Source: Nocardioides sp. YR527 (GTDB taxonomy: Bacteria; Actinomycetota; Actinomycetes; Propionibacteriales; Nocardioidaceae). Taken from it: a stretch of DNA of 64,000 nucleotides. The translations under genes and the position numbers were made by a program. This document shows, piece by piece, positions 1 to 8,771 of the stretch. Each line of letters begins with the position of its first letter. Positions within the stretch are counted from its first letter, which is position 1. Below the pieces are notes generated by a model. It was not told where the DNA came from. It did not search any database and saw only the letters and a program-made list of their open reading frames with translations. The stretch covers positions 310,001 through 374,000 of the forward strand of contig NZ_FNFN01000004.1 in the NCBI RefSeq assembly GCF_900101045.1. Direction: 5' to 3'.

Positions 1-1083
1 CTGGTGGTCGGTGCGGGGATCGGCGGGCTCACCGCGGCGCTCGCGATGTCGCGGGTGGGGTGGCAGGTGAGCGTGCTGGAGCGCGCGCCGGAGCTCGGCG
101 AGGTCGGGGCCGGCCTCTCGATCTGGCCGCGGGCGTGGAAGATCCTCGCCGATCTCGGGGTCGCGGATCGCCTCGTGGACGGGACCCGGCCGGCGATCCA
201 GGCGGGGTTGCGGCGGCCCGACGGGCGCTGGCTGGCGAAGGTGGGTGCCGACGCCGCCGAGCGGACCCCGGTGATGGTGCACCGGGCCCGGCTGCACGAG
301 GCACTGGTGGCCGAGCTGGGGACGCGCGACGGGATAGAGGTACGCACCGGGGTGACGGTCACCTGTCTGGCTGATCTCGACGACATCGACGCCCGCGGCC
401 CGGCCGACGTGGTGGTCGCCGCCGACGGGATCCGCAGCACGATCAGGAACGAGCTGCACCAGCGCGATGACGTACGTTATGCCGGCTACACCGCCTACCG
501 CGGCGTGACCGCGGAGCCGGTTCCGGGAGAGGCCTCGACCACGGGCGGGGAGACCTGGGGGACCGGGGTGCGCGTCGGCCATGTCCCGCTGGTGGATGGC
601 CGGACCTACTGGTTCGTGACCGCCAACCGGCCGGCGGGGGAGACGAGCGGGGACCACCACGCCGACGTCACCGCGCTGGTCGGCGACTGGCACGAGCCGA
701 TCCCGCAGCTGTTGGCGACGACTCCGCCGAGCGCCGTGCTCCGCGGAGACATCTGCGATCTTCGGCTGCCGCTGAGGCGGTTCGACCACGGGCGGGTCGT
801 GCTCCTCGGTGATGCCGCGCACGCCACGACCCCCAACCTCGGCCAGGGTGCCTGCGCCGCGATCGAGGATGCCGCGGTGCTGGCCGCGCAGCTCGCCGGC
901 CACGCCCGCATCGAAAGTGCGTTGGTGGCCTACGACCGCACCCGGCGGCCCGCGACCCAGCGGCTGGTGCGGGCATCCCGGCTCGTCGGGGTGCTCGGTC
1001 AGGTCGAGAACGGCCCGGTGGTGGCGGTGCGTGATGCCGGCATCGCGGGCCTCGGCGCGATCGCGGGGCTGCTGAGCAGGTAG
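1..1083 (+). CDS. FAD-dependent monooxygenase (5' end outside window)
   Basis: This is a class A flavoprotein hydroxylase of the salicylate/6-hydroxynicotinate monooxygenase type, which oxygenates an aromatic or similar ring using NAD(P)H and O2. The frame is open from base 1 and the first residues are already the dinucleotide-binding motif (GAGIGG), so only a few N-terminal residues are missing. A DG motif (VVAADGIRS) lies near residue 140, and the FAD-ribityl GD motif (VLLGDAAHATTPNLGQGA) lies near residue 270. The C-terminus is intact at TAG 1081-1083. The substrate cannot be told from sequence. No clear operon partner is visible; the next gene encodes a membrane protein. Confidence 0.85.
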   Translation: MVVGAGIGGLTAALAMSRVGWQVSVLERAPELGEVGAGLSIWPRAWKILADLGVADRLVDGTRPAIQAGLRRPDGRWLAKVGADAAERTPVMVHRARLHEALVAELGTRDGIEVRTGVTVTCLADLDDIDARGPADVVVAADGIRSTIRNELHQRDDVRYAGYTAYRGVTAEPVPGEASTTGGETWGTGVRVGHVPLVDGRTYWFVTANRPAGETSGDHHADVTALVGDWHEPIPQLLATTPPSAVLRGDICDLRLPLRRFDHGRVVLLGDAAHATTPNLGQGACAAIEDAAVLAAQLAGHARIESALVAYDRTRRPATQRLVRASRLVGVLGQVENGPVVAVRDAGIAGLGAIAGLLSR

Positions 1084-1118
1084 GTCCGCGTCACAGCGGT
1101 GGGGCCACCGGTGTCTTG

Positions 1119-1871
1119 ATGGCCATGACGACCACCTATCTCACTGTGACCCTGATCGCCTCGATCGCCGCGCTCGGCGGGGCGGTGCTCAACCTGACCG
1201 GTCACCGGATACCGGTGACCGAGGCCCAACGGCTCTCGGTGCCGATGGAATGGTTGAGGTTCCCGATCGGGGTGGCGTACGCCCTGGGCCTCCTCGGTCT
1301 GCTTGTCGGGGTGGCGGTGCCGGCGGTCGGGATCGTCGCCGCCGCGGGTTTCGTGGCCCTCTTCGTGCTCGCGATCGGGGCGCACGTGCGGGTGGGGGAC
1401 CGTAGCCTGGGGCGTGCCGTGGCCGGTCTCGCGCTGGCGTCGGCGACGCTCCTCGTCACCGCCACGTGGGCGGCGGGGCGGGACGATCTCGGCGGGGTCG
1501 TGTCCGCGTACGTCAACGATCTGCCGGACCCGTGGTGGCCGGTCGTAGTGCTCGCGGTGATCCAGATCGGTGACGCGGCGATGTGCTTCAAGCCGGTCGG
1601 CTTCATCGCCCAGTGCTTCACCGACGTCGGGCTGCCGCGGGCGCTGTGGCCGGTCATGCCGTGGGTCAAGGTCGCCGCCACCGCCGGCCTGGTCGCCGGG
1701 CTGTGGGTGCCGTACGTCGGGGCGCTGACCAGCGCGGCGCTGGTGGTCTACTTCGTCTGCGCCGTCTCGGCGCACGTCCGGGCCCGCGACTTCGGCCGCA
1801 ACCTCGCCCTCAACGCCACGTTGTCACTGGTCATGTGCGTGGCCGTCTTCGTCTTCTGCTTCCTGCGCTGA
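1119..1871 (+). CDS. DoxX-like integral membrane protein, internally duplicated
   Basis: This protein of about 250 residues is almost entirely hydrophobic, with roughly eight predicted membrane segments. It contains two similar halves. Each has a short charged stretch, a GLVAGLW/GLLGLLVG-type helix and a conserved AHVR motif (near residues 90 and 225), which resembles two DoxX-like domains in tandem. The function of this family is not well defined. ATG at 1119 was taken as start; TTG 1116 and ATG 1125 are alternatives. It ends about 30 bases before the opposing small gene, with a hairpin between them. Confidence 0.65.
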   Translation: MAMTTTYLTVTLIASIAALGGAVLNLTGHRIPVTEAQRLSVPMEWLRFPIGVAYALGLLGLLVGVAVPAVGIVAAAGFVALFVLAIGAHVRVGDRSLGRAVAGLALASATLLVTATWAAGRDDLGGVVSAYVNDLPDPWWPVVVLAVIQIGDAAMCFKPVGFIAQCFTDVGLPRALWPVMPWVKVAATAGLVAGLWVPYVGALTSAALVVYFVCAVSAHVRARDFGRNLALNATLSLVMCVAVFVFCFLR

Positions 1872-1900
1872 GCCGGGTCACGCCGGGCGGCGGACCCGAT

Positions 1901-1918
1901 GTCACTCCTCGGAGTGAC
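1901..1918. terminator. Short hairpin at a convergent gene junction
   Basis: GTCACTCC and GGAGTGAC form a perfect 8-bp inverted repeat with a 2-base loop, overlapping the 3' end of the small leftward gene. There is no T-run, so termination is only a possibility. Confidence 0.3.
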
Positions 1919-2087
1919 TCCTGACGTGGTCGAGCAGGTCGGCCGCTGCCGAGGTGTAGCGGTCGACCTCCTCGCCGCTGTCGCAGGTGCACAGCACGAT
2001 CGTCACTTCGCCGGCGCGCGGCCAGATCGCCTCCCAGGTCGCGCCGGCCTGCTCCCAGCGGAGCAGACGCTCGAGGTCGTACGTCAT
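1902..2087 (-). CDS. Small hypothetical protein (61 aa)
   Basis: This acidic 61-residue protein carries the motif CTCDSGEEVDRY in its middle. The family is not recognised. It lies 35 bases downstream of the gabT-like gene on the same strand, so it could be co-transcribed with it. The composition is protein-like, with few rare residues, but there is no strong ribosome binding site. It is called from coding character and position only. Confidence 0.45.
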   Translation of the reverse strand: MTYDLERLLRWEQAGATWEAIWPRAGEVTIVLCTCDSGEEVDRYTSAAADLLDHVRSHSEE

Positions 2088-2122
2088 CGGGTGGGTCCGG
2101 GTGGCCCGTGTGGTCCGTGCGC

Positions 2123-3376
2123 TCAGCCGAGGACGGCGTCGACGGACTGGGCCCAGAGTCCGGCGGCCTCGTCGACGGCCGCGGAGTCCACGACGAGGGC
2201 GGGGATGAACCGCACGACCTGACCCCAGGCCCCGCAGGTGAGCAGCAGCAGGCCCCGCTTGGCGGCCTCCTGCTGGGCCGCGGTGGCGGTGGCGCCGTCG
2301 GGTTCACCGTCGGGGGTGCGGAACTCGTTGCCGAGCATGAGCCCGAGGCCGCGTACGTCGGTGATCGCCTCGTGCTTGCTGGCGACCTGCTCCAGGGCGG
2401 AGCGGAGCTCGGCGCCGCGCTCGGCGGCGTTCTTCACCAGGCCCTCCTCCTCGATGACGTCGAGGGTGGCCAGGGCTGCGGCGCAGGCGACGGCGTTGGC
2501 GCCGTAGGTGCCGCCCTGCGAGCCGGGCCAGGCCTTCGACATCAGCTCCTCGCTCGCCGCGATCGCGGACAGCGGGAACCCGGAGGCCAGGCCCTTGGCG
2601 CTCATGATGATGTCGGGCCGGGAGCCGAAGTGGTCGTGTCCCCAGAACTCGCCGGTGCGGCCGAAGCCGGTCTGTACCTCGTCGATGATGAGCAGGATGC
2701 CGTGCCGGTCGGCGCGCTCGCGCAGGCCGTCGAGGAAGGACTTGTCCGCGGGCACGTAGCCACCCTCGCCGAGGACCGGCTCGACGAGGAACGCGGCGGT
2801 GTCGGCCGGGGCGCTCTGGGTCTGCAGCGTGTAGTCGAGCTGGCGCAGCGCGAACTCGGTGGCCTGCTCCTGCGGCCAGCCGAAGTGGGGTGCGTCGGGG
2901 AAGGGGGAGACCACGACGCCGGCCATCAGCGGGCTGAAGCCTGCGCGGAACTTGGTGCCCGAGGTGGTCATCGAGGCGGCCGCGACGGTCCGGCCGTGGA
3001 AGCCGCCGTGGAACACGACGATGTTGGGCCGGCCGGTGGCCTGGCGGGCCAGCCGGATCGCCGCCTCGGCGGCCTCCGAGCCGGAGTTGGCGAAGAAGAG
3101 ACTGTCGAGGCCGGCCGGGAGGACGGGGCCGAGGCGGTCGACCAGCTCGAGGAGCGGGCGGTGTCTGACCGTCGTGTACTGCCCGTGGATCAGGTTGGCG
3201 ATCTGACGCTGGGTCGCCTCGACGACCTTCGGGTGGCTGTGGCCGGTGCTGGTCACGCCGATGCCGGCGGTGAAGTCGAGATAGCGGCGGTCGTCCTCGT
3301 CGAAGAGCTGGACGCCCTCGCCGCGAGCCGCCACGACCGGAGTTGCCTGCTTGAGGATCGGGGAGAGCTTGGCCAC
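2123..3376 (-). CDS. gabT: Class III aminotransferase, 4-aminobutyrate transaminase-like
   Basis: This PLP enzyme (417 aa) probably moves the omega-amino group of GABA or a similar amine to 2-oxoglutarate. Visible features are the phosphate-binding NSGSEAAEAAIRLAR (about residue 97), the class III signature around LLIIDEVQTGFGRTG with the PLP-ring aspartate, and the Schiff-base lysine in SAKGLASGFPLSA. GTG at 3376 is chosen as start because AGGAG lies six bases upstream. The gene is divergent from a succinate-semialdehyde-type dehydrogenase, and a GATTGTtgACAATC operator sits 15 bases upstream of the start. The pairing suggests amine to semialdehyde to acid. The exact substrate is inferred. 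Confidence 0.85.
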   Translation of the reverse strand: MAKLSPILKQATPVVAARGEGVQLFDEDDRRYLDFTAGIGVTSTGHSHPKVVEATQRQIANLIHGQYTTVRHRPLLELVDRLGPVLPAGLDSLFFANSGSEAAEAAIRLARQATGRPNIVVFHGGFHGRTVAAASMTTSGTKFRAGFSPLMAGVVVSPFPDAPHFGWPQEQATEFALRQLDYTLQTQSAPADTAAFLVEPVLGEGGYVPADKSFLDGLRERADRHGILLIIDEVQTGFGRTGEFWGHDHFGSRPDIIMSAKGLASGFPLSAIAASEELMSKAWPGSQGGTYGANAVACAAALATLDVIEEEGLVKNAAERGAELRSALEQVASKHEAITDVRGLGLMLGNEFRTPDGEPDGATATAAQQEAAKRGLLLLTCGAWGQVVRFIPALVVDSAAVDEAAGLWAQSVDAVLG

Positions 3377-3390
3377 CGTGGACTCCTGTC

Positions 3391-3404
3391 GATTGTTGAC
3401 AATC
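3391..3404. promoter_or_regulatory. GntR/FCD-type operator, gabT-dehydrogenase divergent promoter
   Basis: GATTGTTGACAATC has perfect 6-bp arms (GATTGT/ACAATC) around a TG centre, the layout known for FadR/FCD-subfamily GntR operators. The same 14 bases recur at 5686 and 8772. Confidence 0.8.
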
Positions 3405-3484
3405 TGACCCGCTACTACACTAGGCCAGCGTTGGCTGGCTGTCAGCCGGACGGCCGGATGCTGACCCTTGGAGGGTGATACGGC

Positions 3485-4951
3485 ATGGGTGGAGAACCGA
3501 ACGAGGCACGGGTCGTGGCAGGGGTGCCGAAGAGCCTCCTCGTCGCGGGTCAGTGGGTGGATGCGAGCGGGGGCGAGACCTTCGACGTGCTCGACCCGTC
3601 GACGGGGGAAGTGCTCTGCGCCGTCGCCGATGCCACCCCCGAGGACGGGCGGCGAGCGCTCGATGCCGCGGCGGGAGCCCAGAAGGAGTTCGCCGCGACC
3701 GCGCCGAGGGCCCGGGCGGACATGCTGATGGCAGCCTTCGACCTCCTCCACGAGCGGATCGACGACCTCGCGCTGCTGATGACGCTCGAGATGGGCAAGC
3801 CGCTGGCCGAGGCGAAGGGCGAGATCGCCTACGCCGCGGAGTTCTTCCGACACTTCGCCGAGGAGGCCGTGCGGGTCGAGGGTGGCTATCAGACCGCGCC
3901 CGCCGGCGGCGCCCGCTTCCTGATCACCAAGCAGCCGGTCGGTCCAGCGCTGCTGATCACGCCGTGGAACTTCCCGATGGCGATGGGCACTCGCAAGATC
4001 GGGCCGGCGATCGCAGCCGGCTGCACGAGCATCGTCAAGCCCGCCCAGCAGACGCCGCTCTCGATGCTGGCGCTGGGCGAGATCCTGCGCGAGGCAGGCG
4101 TGCCCGAGGGGGTTGTCAACATTCTGCCGACCACCAGGCCGGGGGAGCTGACCGAGCCGCTGCTGCGCTCCGGCGTGATCCGCAAGCTCTCCTTCACCGG
4201 CTCCACGGCAGTCGGGCGCGTACTGCTCGCCCAGAGCGCGGAGAAGGTGCTGCGTACGTCCATGGAGCTCGGCGGCAACGCCGGCTTCGTCGTCTTCGAC
4301 GACGCCGACATCGACGAGGCGGTCGCGGGCGCGATGGCCGCGAAGATGCGCAATACGGGCGAGGCGTGCACGGCCGCCAACCGGATCTACGTGCAGCGCT
4401 CGGTCATCGAGGAGTTCGGTGACCGGCTCGCCAAGGCGATGTCCGAGCTGCCTGTCGGCCGTGGCGTCGAGGAGGGCGTACGCGTCGGGCCGCTCATCGA
4501 CGAGGCGGCCAGGGAGAAGGTGCAGACCCTCGTCGACGACGCGGTGGCCGGCGGCGCCCGAGTGCTCACCGGCGGCACGGCTCCCGGCGGGCCGGGCTAC
4601 TTCTACCCACCGACCGTGCTCACCGGGGTCCCCGCGTCGGCGAAGATGGGCAGCGAGGAGATCTTCGGGCCGGTCGCGCCGCTGACCCCGTTCGACACCG
4701 AGGACGAGGTGGTAGCGGCGGTCAACGACACCGAGTACGGCCTGGTCAACTACCTCTTCACCAACGACCTGCGCCGTGGCCTCCGGGTCGCCGAGGCGCT
4801 CGAGTCCGGCATGGTCGGGCTCAACCAGGGCGTGGTCTCCAACCCCGCGGCGCCCTTCGGCGGCGTCAAGGCCTCGGGACTGGGGCGGGAGGGCGGGCGT
4901 ACGGGGATCGAGGAGTTCCTCGAGACCAAGTACGTCGGGATCGCGATGTAG
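3485..4951 (+). CDS. gabD: Aldehyde dehydrogenase, succinate-semialdehyde dehydrogenase-like
   Basis: This NAD(P)-dependent aldehyde dehydrogenase has 488 aa, the usual family length. The catalytic glutamate is in MELGGNAGFVVF and the catalytic cysteine in NTGEACTAANRI. The cofactor-binding stretch TPWNFPMAMGTRKIGPA and the FTGSTAVGR turn are present. The GEACTAANR surroundings resemble GabD enzymes. It probably oxidises the semialdehyde made by the divergent aminotransferase. GGAGG lies about ten bases before ATG 3485. Expression is likely controlled by the GntR protein encoded just downstream, through the operator at 3391. Confidence 0.88.
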   Translation: MGGEPNEARVVAGVPKSLLVAGQWVDASGGETFDVLDPSTGEVLCAVADATPEDGRRALDAAAGAQKEFAATAPRARADMLMAAFDLLHERIDDLALLMTLEMGKPLAEAKGEIAYAAEFFRHFAEEAVRVEGGYQTAPAGGARFLITKQPVGPALLITPWNFPMAMGTRKIGPAIAAGCTSIVKPAQQTPLSMLALGEILREAGVPEGVVNILPTTRPGELTEPLLRSGVIRKLSFTGSTAVGRVLLAQSAEKVLRTSMELGGNAGFVVFDDADIDEAVAGAMAAKMRNTGEACTAANRIYVQRSVIEEFGDRLAKAMSELPVGRGVEEGVRVGPLIDEAAREKVQTLVDDAVAGGARVLTGGTAPGGPGYFYPPTVLTGVPASAKMGSEEIFGPVAPLTPFDTEDEVVAAVNDTEYGLVNYLFTNDLRRGLRVAEALESGMVGLNQGVVSNPAAPFGGVKASGLGREGGRTGIEEFLETKYVGIAM

Positions 4952-4965
4952 GCCCAGAGGTCGGC

Positions 4966-5652
4966 CTAGATGTAGGCCTGGTTGTCGTCGTCCTCGGCGT
5001 GGATGAGGCGCCGCAGCGCCTCGTCCATGTGCAGCTCGACGCGCTTGAGGGTCAGCTTCACGTCGCCCGCCTCGATGGCGGCGACGATCTGGTTGTGCTC
5101 CTCGACCAGTTCCAGCGGCTGCTGGTAGGTGCCCTCCAGCGCGGTCAGGCACATCCTCGTCTCGACGATCAGGGTCTGGTGCATCCGGACCAGGCGCCTG
5201 CTGCCGGAGCACTGCACGAGCACGTCGTGGAAGTGGAAGTCGGCATCGCTGAGCGCGGCCGGGTCGCCGAGCTCGAGCGACGTGGTCATCGCATCGCAGG
5301 CGGCGCGGAGCTCGCGCAGCGCCGCGGGGACCCGTGCCCTGGCGATCATCGTGGCGGCGGCACCCTCGACGGCTGTCCTCGCCACGTAGATGTCACGGAT
5401 GTCGGCCTCGTCCAGCTCGATCACGAAGAGCCCGCGGTTGGGCTCGCTGCGGAGCAGGCCCTCCTGGACCAGGCGCTGCATCGCCTCGCGCAGCGGGCCG
5501 CGGCTGACGCCGAACTGGGCCGAGAGCGCGGTCTCGCTCAGCTGTGCACCGGGCTGCAGGGTGCGCTCCATGATCGCCGTACGCAGCTGGCGAGCGATGA
5601 CCGAGGCCGTCGACTCCCTGTGCACGGGTTCGAAGCTCGATGTCACTGTCAA
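4966..5652 (-). CDS. GntR family regulator, FCD domain
   Basis: This is a transcription factor with an N-terminal winged helix (ETALSAQFGVSRGPLREAMQRL) and a C-terminal helical FCD ligand-binding domain. The latter carries the metal/ligand residues DADFHFHDVLVQCSGS and a late EEHNQIVAAIEAGD. TTG at 5652 is preferred as start because GGAG lies six bases upstream; the longest frame would begin inside the operator at 5686-5699 and is unlikely. The operator 34 bases upstream suggests autoregulation. Identical or near-identical sites precede the divergent gab pair, the MHS transporter and the racemase/hydroxyacid-dehydrogenase genes, so this is the likely locus regulator. Confidence 0.88.
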   Translation of the reverse strand: MTVTSSFEPVHRESTASVIARQLRTAIMERTLQPGAQLSETALSAQFGVSRGPLREAMQRLVQEGLLRSEPNRGLFVIELDEADIRDIYVARTAVEGAAATMIARARVPAALRELRAACDAMTTSLELGDPAALSDADFHFHDVLVQCSGSRRLVRMHQTLIVETRMCLTALEGTYQQPLELVEEHNQIVAAIEAGDVKLTLKRVELHMDEALRRLIHAEDDDNQAYI

Positions 5653-5685
5653 CGTGGTCTCCGATGGGTCACCGAGAAAGAGTTT

Positions 5686-5699
5686 GATTGTTGACAATC
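5686..5699. promoter_or_regulatory. GntR/FCD-type operator upstream of the regulator gene
   Basis: GATTGTTGACAATC is identical to the site at 3391. It lies 34 bases upstream of the chosen regulator start. Confidence 0.8.
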
Positions 5700-5788
5700 A
5701 TTGCATGTGGCCGGGTCGGCGGCGAGCGGATGGACCGCGAGCGGGCCGGGCGTGAGATGCTCCCGGCCCGCTTGTTCGCGGCCGCCGG

Positions 5789-7162
5789 TCAGACGGTCTT
5801 GTCGAGACTGTCGAGCTCGGCGAGCTCCGCCTCGGACTCCGGCGTACCCGGGATCTCGGTGCCCCGGATCGACTTGCCCGCGGTCTCGACGACGAAGAAC
5901 AGCGCGATCAGGCCGACCACGGATCCGGCGATCATGTAGTAGGCCGGCATCAGCACGTCGCCGGTGGCATCGATCAGCGCGTTGTTGACGTACAGGGCCG
6001 TGCCGCCGAAGGCGGCGGTGGAGATGTTGTAGCCGATCGCCATGCCGCCGTAGCGCACCTGCGAGGGGAACATCGCCGGGAAGGTCGCCGAGATCGTCGC
6101 GAGCTGGGCGACGTAGACGATGCCCAGCACGGTGAACCCGAGGACCGCCGGCCAGAATCCCTGGCCGATCAGGAGGAACATCGGGACCGACAGCACGATC
6201 AGCCCGATGAAGGAACCGCCCCACATCGGCTTGCGGCCGACCTTGTCCGAGAGCGATCCGGCGATCGGCAGGAAGACCAGCATCGCGATCTGTCCGAAGA
6301 TGACCAGCAGGTCGGCATCGGAGCTGCTGAAGCCGGCTTCCTCCTGCAGGTAGGTCGCCATGTAGGCCAGCAGGGTGTAGTTGGCGATGTTGAGCGCGGC
6401 GACCAGGCCGATCAGGGTGAGGATCGGCTTCCAGAACAGCGCGAAGAGATCCTTCAGTGCTGCCCCGGCGCCGCCCTCGATGGCGTCCTGCGTCTCGAGC
6501 TCCTGGAAGACCGGCGTCTCCTCGAGCTTGGTCCGGATGTAGAGGCCGATGAGGCCGATCGGACCACCGATCAGGAACGGGATGCGCCAGCCCCACTCGG
6601 TCATCGCCGCGTCACCGATGATCGACTCGGTGGTGAAGACGACGGCGATGGCGGCGGTGAAGCCGACGATGGTGCCGAACTCCAGGAAGCTGCCGTAGAA
6701 CCCGCGCTTCTTGTCGGGTGCGCACTCGGCCATGTACGTCGCGGCGCCGCCGTACTCGCCGCCGGTCGAGAATCCTTGGATCACCCGGAGCAGCACCAGC
6801 AGGACCACGGCCCAGATGCCGACCGAGTCGTACGTCGGCAGGCAGCCGACCAGGAAGGTCGCGCCGGCCATCAGGATGATCGTCATCGCAAGGACGCGTT
6901 GGCGCCCGATGCGGTCGCCGAGCGGGCCCCAGAAGATGCCGCCGAGCGGTCGCAGGATGAACGAGATCGCGAACGTCAGAGCCGTGCCGGCGAAGCCCGT
7001 CTCCGGGAAGAAGTTGGCGGTGATCTCGGTGGCGACGTAGGCGAAGGCGCCGTAGTCGAACCATTCGGTCGCATTGCCGACCGCTGAGCCGGTGATGGCT
7101 CTTCGAAGCTTCGATTTGTCGGGTTGTGCCTCGTCGGAGGGGATGGTTGGGGTTCCGGACAT
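5789..7162 (-). CDS. MFS transporter, metabolite:H+ symporter (MHS) family
   Basis: This 457-aa, twelve-helix transporter is of the ProP/KgtP/ShiA type. It opens with the MHS hallmark TGSAVGNATEWFDYGAFAY and has the loop 2-3 motif GPLGDRIGRQRVL; the repeat GSLSDKVGRKPMW follows helix 8. Known family members import small acids, betaines or amino acids with protons. It is probably the importer for the substrate of this catabolic locus. AAG-rich GAGAAG precedes ATG 7162. An operator-like TTTGTCAACAATT lies 68 bases upstream. Confidence 0.88.
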   Translation of the reverse strand: MSGTPTIPSDEAQPDKSKLRRAITGSAVGNATEWFDYGAFAYVATEITANFFPETGFAGTALTFAISFILRPLGGIFWGPLGDRIGRQRVLAMTIILMAGATFLVGCLPTYDSVGIWAVVLLVLLRVIQGFSTGGEYGGAATYMAECAPDKKRGFYGSFLEFGTIVGFTAAIAVVFTTESIIGDAAMTEWGWRIPFLIGGPIGLIGLYIRTKLEETPVFQELETQDAIEGGAGAALKDLFALFWKPILTLIGLVAALNIANYTLLAYMATYLQEEAGFSSSDADLLVIFGQIAMLVFLPIAGSLSDKVGRKPMWGGSFIGLIVLSVPMFLLIGQGFWPAVLGFTVLGIVYVAQLATISATFPAMFPSQVRYGGMAIGYNISTAAFGGTALYVNNALIDATGDVLMPAYYMIAGSVVGLIALFFVVETAGKSIRGTEIPGTPESEAELAELDSLDKTV

Positions 7163-7229
7163 TTCTTCTCACCTATTCGGTGTGATTGATGGCTGGGGAC
7201 CGCGTTTGACCCGCAGTGTCGACAGTAGG

Positions 7230-7242
7230 TTTGTCAACAATT
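7230..7242. promoter_or_regulatory. Variant GntR/FCD-type operator upstream of the MHS gene
   Basis: TTTGTCAACAATT keeps the core TTGTcaACAA of the 14-bp operator in inverted orientation, with weaker outer bases. Confidence 0.6.
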
Positions 7243-7331
7243 CGCGCCACGTTAGCGCTCTCTGCGCGCCCTGGCTAGGCGCGCTGAAGGTGGCGCGGGG
7301 TGTGACGGAAGGTTTAGGTAAAGCCGCGACG

Positions 7332-8051
7332 CTACCTGAAGAGGGCTCCGAGCCCGGGCAGGGGGAGGGGGCTCCCGGCGAGTCGCAGGCCCTCCCACAC
7401 GGTCACCTGGTTGGCAGTCAGCACGGGTTTCCCGAGGGCTTTCTCCAACGTATCGATACAGGTCAGCGTGTGCAGCGCGGTGTCGGGGACGAAGACGGCC
7501 TCGGCCTCGGGGACGTCGACGGCCAGGGTCATCTCCAAGACCGCGTCCGGGCCCAGGCGGCCGGCGTCGACGGCGGAGAAGATCCCACTGGCGCCGAAGG
7601 AGACGACGTCGATCCCGCCGGCATCGAGGAAGGAGCTGAAGTGTACGGCCAGCTCCTCGGGGTAGGAGGCGGCGACGGCGACCTTCGCGAGATCGAGCGC
7701 GCGGGCCGCCTCGACGAACGCGATCGAGGTCGACGAGGCGGGTACGCCCAGGCGCTCGCTGATCGCGGCCGCCTGTGCCGCGGCGCCGTCCTGGCCGTAT
7801 ACGAAGCTGCCCGACGTGCACGCCCACATCACCGCGTCGGGGGAGTGGGCCGCGATCGCGTCGGCACCCTGCGCGAGCCGGGTCGCTGAGCCGGTGTCGA
7901 GGAGAGCCTCGACGGTGTGCTCGTCACGACCCAAGGAGGTATGGACCAGGGGCAGCCAGATCGCACCGCCGAGCGCGTTCTCGAGCGCCGGGAAGTCGTC
8001 CTCGGCCGCGTAGCCGGGATAGAGCAGTCCGACGACCGGTGGCCGGGTCAT
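7332..8051 (-). CDS. Asp/Glu racemase / maleate isomerase-family protein, copy 1
   Basis: This 239-aa protein belongs to the aspartate/glutamate racemase superfamily, which includes maleate isomerases and arylmalonate decarboxylases. The N-terminal half has the catalytic-cysteine motif MWACTSGSFVYG. At the place where the second cysteine normally sits it reads VFVPDTALHTL, with no cysteine. A two-cysteine racemase or isomerase mechanism is therefore unlikely, and a decarboxylase-like or altered reaction should be considered. ATG 8051 overlaps the stop of the upstream paralogue by four bases (ATGA), which implies translational coupling. Confidence 0.8.
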   Translation of the reverse strand: MTRPPVVGLLYPGYAAEDDFPALENALGGAIWLPLVHTSLGRDEHTVEALLDTGSATRLAQGADAIAAHSPDAVMWACTSGSFVYGQDGAAAQAAAISERLGVPASSTSIAFVEAARALDLAKVAVAASYPEELAVHFSSFLDAGGIDVVSFGASGIFSAVDAGRLGPDAVLEMTLAVDVPEAEAVFVPDTALHTLTCIDTLEKALGKPVLTANQVTVWEGLRLAGSPLPLPGLGALFR

Positions 8052-8758
8052 GAGGCATGCCCCAACAGGTCCTCGGCGGCCGGCGGGGTGCGCCCGACCA
8101 TCCGGAGCGCGGCCTCCATGGTCGCCCGGTTCGCGGAGATCACCGGCTTCCCGAGCTCTGCCTCGAGCCGGCCGATGATGTCGTACGTCGCGAGGTTCGT
8201 GCACGAGACGACGACCGCCTCGGCAGCGTCGTCGTCGGCCGCCCGCACCAGCTCGAGCGTGGTCTCGTAGGGAACCTCCCAGATGTGGTGGCCCAGCCCG
8301 AGGTCGCCGGTGCTCACCACGGTGACCCCGGCCTCGGCAAGGAAGCTGCCGAACCGGGCGGCGAGCGCGACGTCGTAGGGCGTGGCGACCGCGACCCGGG
8401 AGACACCGAGCGTGGAGAGCGACTCCAGCAAGGCGCCGGAGGTGGTGATCGCGGGAGCGCCGCCGGCACGGCTCATCGCCGCCGCCAACCGGCGCTCGCC
8501 GTGCCGGCCGTGGACGAAGCTGCCGGAGGTGCAGGCGTAGACGTAGGCGTGCGGATCGGCGGCCGAGAGGTCGCGCACCGCCTGCTCGAGGACCGCGGTC
8601 TCGCTGATCTCCTCGGCCATCTCGAGGGTGACCGCACGGTCGGTGTAGGGCGTCCGGTTGAAGAGCAGGCTGGTGTCAGGCGGCGCCCACCGCCACAGCT
8701 CGTGGTCGAGCACCATGTCATGGGGAACGACCACGGCGATGCGTACTGTCGGAGACAT
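8048..8758 (-). CDS. Asp/Glu racemase / maleate isomerase-family protein, copy 2
   Basis: This 236-aa paralogue of the next gene has both family cysteines: YACTSGSFVHG near residue 76 and VVSCTNLATYD near residue 189. It begins VRIAVVVPHDM, the usual first strand. With both cysteines it could isomerise maleate-like diacids or racemise an acid. Start ATG 8758 follows GAGGTGCG. A perfect GATTGTtgACAATC operator lies 14 bases upstream, so repression by the GntR protein is likely. The neighbouring amidase and hydroxyacid dehydrogenase suggest work on an amide-derived acid. Confidence 0.82.
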   Translation of the reverse strand: MSPTVRIAVVVPHDMVLDHELWRWAPPDTSLLFNRTPYTDRAVTLEMAEEISETAVLEQAVRDLSAADPHAYVYACTSGSFVHGRHGERRLAAAMSRAGGAPAITTSGALLESLSTLGVSRVAVATPYDVALAARFGSFLAEAGVTVVSTGDLGLGHHIWEVPYETTLELVRAADDDAAEAVVVSCTNLATYDIIGRLEAELGKPVISANRATMEAALRMVGRTPPAAEDLLGHAS

Positions 8759-8771
8759 CGCACCTCGCTAG

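Noticed and set aside
2108..3478. Long rightward ORF opposite gabT
   Set aside because: It is the antisense shadow of a clear aminotransferase; the translation is low-complexity G/A/R/E and matches no domain.
4966..5697. GntR regulator starting at 5697
   Set aside because: This start would place the operator inside the coding region and has no RBS; TTG 5652 has GGAG at good spacing.
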